From positions 1 through 25,694 of the IMG/VR virus record IMGVR_UViG_3300035187_002158: 25,694 nt of DNA. One strand, given 5' to 3'. The notes below the pieces were generated by a model. It saw only the letters and a program-made list of their open reading frames with translations. It did not search any database and had not been told where the DNA came from. The DNA is from a virus. The translations under genes were made by a program, and so were the position numbers. Positions 6,503-12,112 of this stretch are shown one piece after another. Numbering within the stretch: the stretch's first letter is position 1; the number at the start of each line of letters is the position of its first letter.

Positions 6503-7419
6503 CAGGCCACCCCCTGGGGCTCGAGCTCGCGATGCTTGGAGTCGAGGGCCTGCCGGAGGTCGATCCGCTGGTCGTCGGTGATCTCGCCCGTCGAAAGCAG
6601 CTCGTCGATCCGGTCACCGATCTTGCCGAGCGTCCGGACGCTGCCGGCCTCGGCGATGTAGGCCCGGATCCGGTCCTCGAGCGGCAGCTCGGCGGGGGCC
6701 TGCTTCGGCACCGGGACCGGGACCGGAGCATTGGCCGGGGCCGGGACGCCGTCAGCCAGCCAGGCCGCGAGCTGCCGGCCGAAGTCCTCGCCCGGCTTCT
6801 CGATGAGCTTGTCCTGGAACTTGCCCGTCCGGTCCTTGATCACGTTCGCGATGTGCTCGGTCGAGATCTCGACGAGAAGGTCGAACTCGTACTCGACGCC
6901 CTTGCCCTGCTCGGGGGCCAGGCCGATCCGCTGCGGCGTCTTCTTGCCGTTGTTGTCGACGGTCGTCCACTCGGTCTTCGACCGCATGGTCGCGAGGACG
7001 TGCCCGGGGAACTGGAGGATCGCCTGGACGAGCTTCCGCTGGAGCGGCGTCCCCTCGCTCCAGGCCGACCAGGTGTTCCCCCGATACTTCGCCTTCGCCA
7101 GCTTCTCGACCTCCTCGAGCAGCGTTTGCCAGCCGTGCGACAGGCTGTCGATCACCAGGACCTCGTAGCCGGACTCGGCCGCCAGCCGGATCGCGTCGAC
7201 GTAGCCCTGGATCGACTGGTCCTCGAGCTCGAGGACGTCGAACCCGAACCGGTCCGAGTACTTCGACGCCGAGCCGCGCTCGGTGTCGATCACGGCGATC
7301 CGGCCGCCCAGCCCCGTCGCGATCCGGAGGCTCGTGTACGTCTTCCCGGACCCCGAGGGTCCGAACACCGCGGCCCGCAGCTTGGCGGCCGCCTTCGTTG
7401 CTTTCCTGAATCCGGTCAT
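6502..7419 (-). CDS. Sak4-like RecA-family recombination ATPase
   Basis: A 305-residue protein. Walker A is GPSGSGKT at about residues 20-27, followed by TSLRIATGLGGRIAVIDTERGSA. Walker B is EVLVIDSLSH at about 95-104. The RecA core continues to about 225 and is joined to a C-terminal region (ELPLEDRIRAYIAEAGS...DDQRIDLRQALDSKHREL) by a Pro/Val linker. This matches the phage AAA_24/Sak4 type of single-strand annealing/RecA-like ATPases. The ATG at 7419 overlaps the upstream stop as ATGA, so I reject a longer extension. It probably works with the DDIPF-tailed protein two genes downstream and with RusA. Confidence 0.85.
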   Translation of the reverse strand: MTGFRKATKAAAKLRAAVFGPSGSGKTYTSLRIATGLGGRIAVIDTERGSASKYSDRFGFDVLELEDQSIQGYVDAIRLAAESGYEVLVIDSLSHGWQTLLEEVEKLAKAKYRGNTWSAWSEGTPLQRKLVQAILQFPGHVLATMRSKTEWTTVDNNGKKTPQRIGLAPEQGKGVEYEFDLLVEISTEHIANVIKDRTGKFQDKLIEKPGEDFGRQLAAWLADGVPAPANAPVPVPVPKQAPAELPLEDRIRAYIAEAGSVRTLGKIGDRIDELLSTGEITDDQRIDLRQALDSKHRELEPQGVA

Positions 7420-7643
7420 CGCTCCTGGTCCTCCTTTGTGAAGACGCGGAGGCCCACTCCCTCGAGCCCCCGCGCGTGATCTCGTCCATGAGTCCACCGG
7501 CTCCGCCGGCATCCACCGCCGCGGCATCCGCCGCGGCGTCCGTCCTGAATCACTGCGATCCCGAACACGACGAGGCACCCCGTCGCGATGAACAGAATCA
7601 GCGAGGCCACGATCAGCCACGATCCGAGCGCGTAGTCGCTCAT
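7416..7643 (-). CDS. Small membrane protein
   Basis: A 75-residue protein with one clear transmembrane helix at about residues 7-32 (GSWLIVASLILFIATGCLVV...). A Gly/Cys/Arg-rich segment (GGCRGGGCRRSRW) and a charged tail follow. It overlaps both neighbours by ATGA. The positively charged part after the helix would stay in the cytoplasm. Early membrane peptides in phages are often exclusion or host-takeover factors, but nothing here proves that. Confidence 0.6.
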   Translation of the reverse strand: MSDYALGSWLIVASLILFIATGCLVVFGIAVIQDGRRGGCRGGGCRRSRWTHGRDHARGLEGVGLRVFTKEDQER

Positions 7644-7888
7644 TCCCACACCGTCCCTTCGGTGTCGCGGGCGTAGGGCATGGCGTCCTCGACCGCCCGC
7701 CGCCAGTCGGCGACGAGCCCGGGGTCCATCGCGTAGACGCCGGCCGACACCGGACGCATGGACACGAGGATCCGATGGCTGGCGTTGACGGGCCGAAGGA
7801 TTTTCATGATGTGGTAGGCCTTGCGGCGGAGCCACGAGTGGTGGGGGCCCACTCGGTTGTCCGCCCGGTGATGTGCCGTCCGTGGCAT
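7640..7888 (-). CDS. Small hypothetical protein
   Basis: An 82-residue protein, His- and Arg-rich at the start (MPRTAHHRADNRVGPHHSWLRRK). The centre is SHRILVSMRPVSAGVYAMDPG and the helical end is VADWRRAVEDAMPYARDTEG. No domain recognised. The His-rich N-terminus could bind metal or nucleic acid; this is speculation. It overlaps the next gene by ATGA and follows the SH3-like gene by 10 bases. Confidence 0.55.
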   Translation of the reverse strand: MPRTAHHRADNRVGPHHSWLRRKAYHIMKILRPVNASHRILVSMRPVSAGVYAMDPGLVADWRRAVEDAMPYARDTEGTVWE

Positions 7889-7898
7889 GGGGGACTCC

Positions 7899-8138
7899 TC
7901 AGAAGGGCATCAGCTCTTCGACGCTGACCTCGACGACGTCCGTCGCGGTCTCGACCAGGATGAGCCCCCGGTGAAAGCCGAGGACGACGCCGCCCTCGGC
8001 CCGGCCGGCGGGCCACTCCTCGCGCCGATACCAGACGTCGGACCCCTTGCGGAGATCCCGGCCGTACAGGTCCTGCATCCCCTCGACGGCCGCGGCGGCC
8101 TCGGCGTCCCCCGGCATCCGTTCGTTGTTGGCTTCCAT
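7899..8138 (-). CDS. Small hypothetical protein, SH3-like barrel possible
   Basis: A 79-residue acidic protein. The second half (RKGSDVWYRREEW, then AEGGVVLGFHRGLILVETATDVVEVSVEELMPF) reads as five short beta strands in a small barrel of the kind seen in phage transcription or translation factors. No catalytic residues stand out. It is among the first genes behind the candidate leftward promoter at 8285-8314, so it would be expressed early. Confidence 0.6.
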   Translation of the reverse strand: MEANNERMPGDAEAAAAVEGMQDLYGRDLRKGSDVWYRREEWPAGRAEGGVVLGFHRGLILVETATDVVEVSVEELMPF

Positions 8139-8166
8139 GCCATGTTCCCTTGTGTGAACTTGATGA

Positions 8167-8238
8167 TCAGCCAGCAGCCCCGGCGGCCAGCAGGCGAAAT
8201 ACGATCAGAACGATCTCAATCCAGAACTCGACGTTCAT
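8167..8238 (-). CDS. 23-residue membrane peptide
   Basis: A 23-codon frame, MNVEFWIEIVLIVFRLLAAG..., ending in TGA. It is almost wholly a hydrophobic helix. A good Shine-Dalgarno (AGGGAGGA) lies a few bases before the ATG, and it is the first frame after the candidate promoter at 8285-8314, about 40 bases from the expected transcript start. No other gene occupies this interval. Such short hydrophobic peptides are easily missed. Function unknown; the strong ribosome-binding site is the main reason to believe it. Confidence 0.5.
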   Translation of the reverse strand: MNVEFWIEIVLIVFRLLAAGAAG

Positions 8239-8284
8239 GACGGTCCTCCCTGTGAGCGAGCCCCGTCTTCCATGACGAGGCGAG

Positions 8285-8314
8285 GTTCTAGTTCATACGT
8301 CGAAACTTGGTCAA
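8285..8314 (-). promoter_or_regulatory. Candidate early leftward promoter
   Basis: On the minus strand TTGACC (8314-8309) is followed after 18 bases by TAGAAC (8290-8285), a fair sigma-70-type pair (5/6 and 4/6). It sits just downstream of a terminator hairpin and about 45 bases upstream of the first leftward early gene. It would drive the operon from 8238 to the replication genes. Confidence 0.5.
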
Positions 8315-8326
8315 GCCCGACTGTAG

Positions 8327-8353
8327 AAAAAATCTGGCCGGCCAGAATGGCCG
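8327..8353 (-). terminator. Intrinsic terminator
   Basis: On the minus strand a hairpin CGGCCA-TTC-TGGCCG, overlapping a second palindrome TCTGGCCGGCCAGA, is followed directly by a run of six T. It lies about 22 bases after the stop of the small membrane protein gene at 8376. It separates the excisionase transcript from the early promoter just downstream. Confidence 0.7.
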
Positions 8354-8375
8354 AGAAACGGCAGCCCGCGTCGTG

Positions 8376-8675
8376 CTAGCGGCCGGTGATGTCGGAGATC
8401 ATGTCGGAGACCTGGCCCTTCGTGGCTCGGCGTGGGACGACGATCCCGAGCGACTCGGCGTAGGCGAGCTGCTTCTGGCTGGGCTTGTCGCTTCGCCAGG
8501 CGTTCGGCCGCCGCGGCCAGCAGAAGAAACCAGCCACGCCGAATAGGCCGGCAGTGATCATCGAGGCCGCGTAGGCCTTGCCGTTGGAGAATCCGGTCAC
8601 GCCGACGAGGCCGGCGGTCGACACCATGACGATCGCCGCCACCAGGCGGACGGCATAGATCAGCCAGGCAAACAT
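8376..8675 (-). CDS. Two-helix membrane protein with KQ..LGI C-terminal motif
   Basis: A 99-residue protein. Two transmembrane helices occupy about residues 2-29 and 34-53. They are followed by a cytoplasmic tail with the motif SQKQLAYAESLGIVVP...TKGQVSDMISDI. That tail pattern (KQ..YA..LGI, then SD.I) is known from short helical modules at the ends of many phage and bacterial proteins, usually in soluble proteins; here it is tied to the membrane. The gene is 23 bases behind the excisionase-like gene and ends at an intrinsic terminator, so the two form a short leftward transcript. Role unknown; lysogeny-stage superinfection exclusion is possible. Confidence 0.6.
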   Translation of the reverse strand: MFAWLIYAVRLVAAIVMVSTAGLVGVTGFSNGKAYAASMITAGLFGVAGFFCWPRRPNAWRSDKPSQKQLAYAESLGIVVPRRATKGQVSDMISDITGR

Positions 8676-8698
8676 CGGGAGGCCCTCGAGGGTTCCCG

Positions 8699-8938
8699 TC
8701 AGGCGGCCCGGTTCGGCGGCCTCCCGCCGCGCTTCTTCCGGATCGCCGCCTTCTCCCTGGCGAGCCGCTTGACGTCCTGGACATCATAGAACGCCGTTCG
8801 GCTGTTTTGTAGGAGCCGGCGGACTTCGTTCTGGCGGGCGAGCTTGGCGATGTACGTCGTCGTGCAGCCGAACATCTTGGCAGCTTCGGACGCCGTCACC
8901 ATCTCGCGGCGTGTCTTGGGGTCGAGCAGCATGTCCAT
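8699..8938 (-). CDS. Excisionase-like HTH protein
   Basis: A 79-residue protein with a MerR/excisionase-type winged helix: VTASEAAKMFGCTTTYIAKLARQNEVRRLLQNSRTAFYDVQDVKRLA (about 14-60). It ends in an Arg/Lys tail with KKRGGRPP, which resembles an AT-hook. It lies next to the attachment site and faces away from the integrase, the usual place of a recombination directionality factor. A second ATG two codons in (8932) is better spaced from the GGAGG and may be the true start. It could also be a lysogeny regulator. Confidence 0.7.
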   Translation of the reverse strand: MDMLLDPKTRREMVTASEAAKMFGCTTTYIAKLARQNEVRRLLQNSRTAFYDVQDVKRLAREKAAIRKKRGGRPPNRAA

Positions 8939-8960
8939 AGCCTCCGGAGCGTAGGGGTCC

Positions 8961-8985
8961 GCCGGGGCGACTCAATCGCCCCGGC
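8961..8985. repeat. Perfect 10-bp inverted repeat
   Basis: Arms 8961-8970 (GCCGGGGCGA) and 8976-8985 (TCGCCCCGGC) are perfectly complementary around the 5-base loop CTCAA. It lies between the excisionase-like gene and the attachment site. On the plus strand it is followed by TTGCCTTTCC, too weak a T-tract for a confident terminator. An operator or accessory integrase site fits the position. Confidence 0.65.
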
Positions 8986-8994
8986 TTGCCTTTC

Positions 8995-9027
8995 CGCTGC
9001 CGTCGGCCATATGGTCGAACGGCAGCG
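8995..9027. repeat. Long imperfect inverted repeat beside attachment site
   Basis: Outer arms CGCTGCCGT (8995-9003) and ACGGCAGCG (9019-9027) are perfectly complementary, and the inner part CGGCCATATGGTCG is itself nearly palindromic. Together they make a 33-bp structure with one mismatch and one bulge. It starts three bases beyond the 3' end of the tRNA fragment. It may be the former terminator of the tRNA, or a binding site for integrase or excisionase. Confidence 0.6.
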
Positions 9028-9029
9028 AA

Positions 9030-9083
9030 TACACCCGGAAGGGCTCGAACCTTCAACCTTCGGTTCCGTAGACCGATGCTCTA
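9030..9083 (-). other. attP: Attachment site: 3' portion of tRNA-Arg(ACG)
   Basis: On the minus strand the sequence has a D-stem remnant GAGC, anticodon stem TCGGT/ACCGA around loop CTACGGA (anticodon ACG, Arg), a variable region, T-stem GAAGG/CCTTC with loop TTCGAGC, and the 3' acceptor strand CGGGTGT plus A at 9030. Upstream, no 5' acceptor strand or D-stem pairs properly, so this is not a working tRNA gene. It is the 3' end that tyrosine integrases carry to rebuild a host tRNA on insertion. It lies between excisionase-like and integrase genes, with phage genes on both sides. Confidence 0.75.
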
Positions 9084-9205
9084 CACAGGACCATCGGTTC
9101 CGGTTTTGCGGGGCGTTTGACGCTGTCGCGCCTGTAGGGACACTGGCGGACACCTTGCCGCAGAGGGGATCGGACACCCCAAGAGCGGGACGCCCGAGGT
9201 CCTCC

Positions 9206-10129
9206 ATGTTCCGCCGCGCCGGCCCGGCCACGCTGGGCGAATACGTCCGCCAGTCCTACTCGCTCTTGCGAGACGTCCGTCCCGGCTCGCTACGCCAACT
9301 CGTGATCTCGGCCGACCTGCTCGAGCGATGGGCCGGCGGGCCCGTCCGGCTGGACCAGCTCGACGAGCAGACGGTCTCGGCCTGGCTCCGCGATTACTCG
9401 GCCACCGTCCGGCCGGCCACCGTCCGGGCGAAGAAGGCCGCGATCCTGGCGCTCTGGCGGGCAGCCGCGGACGAGGGCCTGGCCGAGGACCCGGTCGCCC
9501 GGAGGGTCCGGCGTGTCCGGGTTCCCGAGCGAGTGGTCCAGGCCTGGACGAAGGAGGAGGTCGAGCGGCTCCTCGAGGCGGCCGCCACGCTGCCCCGGTG
9601 GCACCGCTGCGGGGTGCGGCGGTCGGCCTGGTGGGATCTGGCGATCCGCGTGGCGTGGGACACCGGCCTCCGCTGGGGCGATCTCGTCGCCCTGCGGGCC
9701 GACGTGCTGGGGCCCGACGGGACCGGCGTCGTCGTCCAGAGTAAGACGAGCCGGGCGATCACTGTAAGGCTGTCTGCGGGCACGCTAAAGGCCCTGCGGG
9801 CCAGCCTGGCGGCCTGCCCCCGGGATCTCGTCTGCCCCTGGCCGGCGTCCGGCGAGACCTTCCGGGCCCAGGTCGACCGGCTCGTCGCCCGGGCCGGCAT
9901 ACGGGCCGGGACCTGGAAGTGGATCCGCCGCGGGTCCGGGACGGACGTCGAGCTCCAAGCCGAGGGGGCCGGGCATCGCCACCTGGGGAACACGCCGGCC
10001 GTCTTCCGGGCCTTCTACGAAGACCCGGCGATCGTGGGCCGGCGGACGCCCATGCCCCGCGAGCTGCTCATCCAGGCCCTCTCGCGGGCGGATGGACGTC
10101 CAGACCCACCGGCCGCCACCGGCTCATAA
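9206..10129 (+). CDS. int: Tyrosine integrase
   Basis: A 307-residue phage integrase. The N-terminal core-binding domain is about residues 9-105 (TLGEYVRQSYSLLRD, then VSAWLRDYSATVRPATVRAKKAAI). The catalytic domain begins at WTKEEVERLLEA. It has the box I arginine in DTGLRWGDLVAL, a basic WKWIRRGSGTD segment, GAGHRHLGNT for the box II region, and the nucleophile tyrosine in VFRAFYEDPA. I start at ATG 9206, with GAGG six bases before it; the frame extends further upstream but would read through the tRNA fragment. It is on the strand opposite most genes. Its last 62 bases overlap the convergent GT2 gene. Confidence 0.9.
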   Translation: MFRRAGPATLGEYVRQSYSLLRDVRPGSLRQLVISADLLERWAGGPVRLDQLDEQTVSAWLRDYSATVRPATVRAKKAAILALWRAAADEGLAEDPVARRVRRVRVPERVVQAWTKEEVERLLEAAATLPRWHRCGVRRSAWWDLAIRVAWDTGLRWGDLVALRADVLGPDGTGVVVQSKTSRAITVRLSAGTLKALRASLAACPRDLVCPWPASGETFRAQVDRLVARAGIRAGTWKWIRRGSGTDVELQAEGAGHRHLGNTPAVFRAFYEDPAIVGRRTPMPRELLIQALSRADGRPDPPAATGS

Positions 10130-10772
10130 AGGCCGACCAGGCGGCCAGCCGCTCGGACTCGATCCGGCCGTTTGTGCCGCTCCATTCGTGCCGGAGGCCG
10201 TACTCGCCGACCCATCCCCCGAGGCCTCGGGACAGGCACTGGAGGCAGAACTCGGAGTCGTCGAGCCAGTAGGGGCCGTACTCGGTCCGCTGGACCCAAG
10301 TGTCCACCTCGCGGCGTCGGAAGAGCTGCGAGAATCCGCAGACGATCCCGACGGGCCCGACGTGGCCGGCCGTGGCCTCGACCGTCCACGACCAGTCCCG
10401 GCGGACCCAGCCGCCGTGCTCGCCGACGACGCCGATCCCGGGCCGGGCCAGGTCCTCGAGCATCCTGTCGACGGCCGACGGGTCGAGGACCTCGACGTCG
10501 GAGTCGAGCGAGAGGACCAGCTCGCCGCGGGCCCGCCGCCAGATCACGTTCCGGCCGCCGCCGCAGCCGAGGTTCTCGGCGGCCTTGATGATCGCGAGCT
10601 TCGGGCACTCGCCGGCCAGCCGCTCGAGCTCGTGGAGCGTGCCGTCAGTGGACGCGTTGTCGAGGACGATCCACTCGAGGACGTCGGGCCGCTCGGCGAT
10701 CCGGGCCACCGTCGGCAGGCAGCGGGCGACCTGGGCCCGGTTGCTGTGCGTGAGCTGGACGATCGAGATCAC
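10068..10772 (-). CDS. Glycosyltransferase family 2
   Basis: A 234-residue GT-A-fold transferase. Visible motifs are the N-terminal strand SIVQLTHSNRAQVARCL, VLDNASTDGT (nucleotide-sugar binding), ENLGCGGGRN, the metal-binding DSD in LVLSLDSDVEVLD, and the acceptor-side LDDSEFCLQCLSRG. The GTG start overlaps the GT32-like stop as GTGA. Enzymes of this family add sugars from nucleotide-sugar donors to glycans, lipids or proteins. No membrane segment is visible, so it is cytoplasmic. It is last in a run of three unrelated glycosyltransferases and converges on the integrase. Confidence 0.85.
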   Translation of the reverse strand: MISIVQLTHSNRAQVARCLPTVARIAERPDVLEWIVLDNASTDGTLHELERLAGECPKLAIIKAAENLGCGGGRNVIWRRARGELVLSLDSDVEVLDPSAVDRMLEDLARPGIGVVGEHGGWVRRDWSWTVEATAGHVGPVGIVCGFSQLFRRREVDTWVQRTEYGPYWLDDSEFCLQCLSRGLGGWVGEYGLRHEWSGTNGRIESERLAAWSAFMSRWRPVGLDVHPPARGPG

Positions 10773-11500
10773 AGGACACCCAGCTCGCGGAGCCGGCTGC
10801 CGATCTCGCTGTCCTTGGGGATGCCCTTCGGCCGCAGCCTCGAGAGCCACTGCCAGCAGATCGACTCCCAGAGATGGACCGAGTAGCTCTGCTCGAGGAC
10901 CTTCCGTATCGGCTGCCGGCGCGGTGCCTGGAAGATCTGCCGCAGCCGTCCCCACAATGGCGAGAAGAAACTCGTCGGCGGGTAGATCGTGATCGCGTTC
11001 GGGTGTCGCTTCGCCAGGTCGAGCGGCAGCCGGACGCTGTGCTCGTCCCAGTGCTTGTCGCGGCCTTCGCTGCGGAACCACTCGTACTCGGCGAGCCAGG
11101 CCTGGGCGAACTCAGATCCGGGGTCGCCGCCGATCGTGGCGTTGCACAGGCCGTATCGGTCGCCCTGTCGCCCCATCCACCAGCCGACGTGTTCGAGATT
11201 CGCAAACGGCCGCAGACACCAGACGTCCGAGTCGATGTAGGTCCCGCCGTGCTCGAGCAGGACCTGGAGCCGGACGACGTCGGCCCGGTGGGCCGGATGG
11301 ACGAGCGGCCGTCCGTGGATCTCGCGGGGGGCTGCGATCTGGCACAGGGTAAGATGCGGGCGGCTCGCGCACCACCATTCGCCCGAGGGCTCGTGCTCGT
11401 ACCAGAGAACCAGCTCGGCCCCGGGGTTGGCGGCCTGGGCCGACATGACGGAGATGTGATGGAACCAGCTCCAGGGCTTACCGCCGAAGTCCTCGGCCAT
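10769..11500 (-). CDS. Glycosyltransferase with DXD motif (GT32-like)
   Basis: A 243-residue transferase. WSWFHHISVMSAQAANP and LVLWYEHEPSGEWW are followed by HPAHRADVVRLQVLLEHGG and the DXD motif in TYIDSDVWCLRP, the hallmark of the Gly_transf_sug/GT32 (OCH1, capsule-synthesis) group. Similar proteins normally begin with an IHYVFG strand. Here that strand is encoded (11518-11501) but lies upstream of the first ATG, and no in-frame ATG, GTG or TTG precedes it. Either translation starts at ATG 11500 and loses the strand, or it starts at the ATC codon at 11518. The C-terminal part is Arg/Trp-rich (SICWQWLSRLRPKG). Confidence 0.8.
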   Translation of the reverse strand: MAEDFGGKPWSWFHHISVMSAQAANPGAELVLWYEHEPSGEWWCASRPHLTLCQIAAPREIHGRPLVHPAHRADVVRLQVLLEHGGTYIDSDVWCLRPFANLEHVGWWMGRQGDRYGLCNATIGGDPGSEFAQAWLAEYEWFRSEGRDKHWDEHSVRLPLDLAKRHPNAITIYPPTSFFSPLWGRLRQIFQAPRRQPIRKVLEQSYSVHLWESICWQWLSRLRPKGIPKDSEIGSRLRELGVL

Positions 11501-11512
11501 GCCGAAGACGTA

Positions 11513-12112
11513 ATGGATCCGGCGTCCGTGTTCTCGGCGATCTACGCCGGCGATCGGTGGACCGGCGGCTCCGGGCCCGGCAGCCGGCCGGGGTTTTGCC
11601 GTCCGCTCGTCCGCTGGCTGACGAACTACATCCGGGACAATCGCATCGGGTCGCTCTGCGATCTGGGCTGCGGGGACTTTCAGTGGATGCCCGACGTCCT
11701 TCGGGCGACCGGCATCGACTACACCGGGCTCGACGTCTACGGGCCGCTGATAGCGCGGCACCGGGCGGCGTATCGCGAGTATCGATTCTGCGAGCTTGCG
11801 GTGAGTGTCGCAGAGCTTGGACGGATCCCGGAGGCCGGCCTGTATTGGTGCAAGGATGTCCTCCAGCACTGGCCGAGCGGGACGATCAGCGACTTCCTCG
11901 GCGGTTTTTTTGCGGCGCGGCCGGCGGCCCGGCTTCTCGTCTGCAACTGCGCCGGGCAGACCTCCGACGTCCGGACCCTTGACGACCGGTGGCACTTCGC
12001 TCCCCTCGACGGCACGCGTCCGCCGCTTTCGGCGTTTCGGCCCGTCTTGCTCTTCGCCTGGGGCGGGAAGCATGTCTACTCGCTCTCTACTTCGGCGAGA
12101 CAAGCCGCGTAG
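11513..12112 (+). CDS. SAM-dependent methyltransferase
   Basis: A 199-residue class I methyltransferase. The opening DPASVFSAIYAGDRWTGG and the SAM motif LCDLGCGDFQWM (about residues 45-56), IDYTGLDVYGPLI, then GLYWCKDVLQHWPSGTISDFL, match the family with a CGDFxW SAM loop and a CKDxLxH segment. Its target is not shown; glycan or small-molecule O-methylation would suit the glycosyltransferase neighbours. It is the only cargo gene on the plus strand. I start at ATG 11513 on family fit; an in-frame ATG at 11459 with a better GGAG is the alternative. The 3' end overlaps the convergent DUF6378-like gene by 37 bases. Confidence 0.8.
   Translation: MDPASVFSAIYAGDRWTGGSGPGSRPGFCRPLVRWLTNYIRDNRIGSLCDLGCGDFQWMPDVLRATGIDYTGLDVYGPLIARHRAAYREYRFCELAVSVAELGRIPEAGLYWCKDVLQHWPSGTISDFLGGFFAARPAARLLVCNCAGQTSDVRTLDDRWHFAPLDGTRPPLSAFRPVLLFAWGGKHVYSLSTSARQAA

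Noticed and set aside
9030-9106. A complete tRNA-Arg gene on the minus strand
   Set aside because: The 3' half is excellent, but no 5' acceptor strand pairs with CGGGTGT and the D-arm is malformed (GGTC against GAGC, no GG in the loop). It fits an attachment-site remnant better.
9117-9145. Integrase promoter TTGACG with a -10 near 9139
   Set aside because: The -35 is good, but at the right spacing only GACACT or ACACTG is found, which is too poor to call.
9011-9205. Integrase start upstream, giving 372 residues
   Set aside because: The added 65 residues are a translation of the tRNA fragment and att region. ATG 9206 has a well-placed GAGG and the protein from there has the normal integrase opening.
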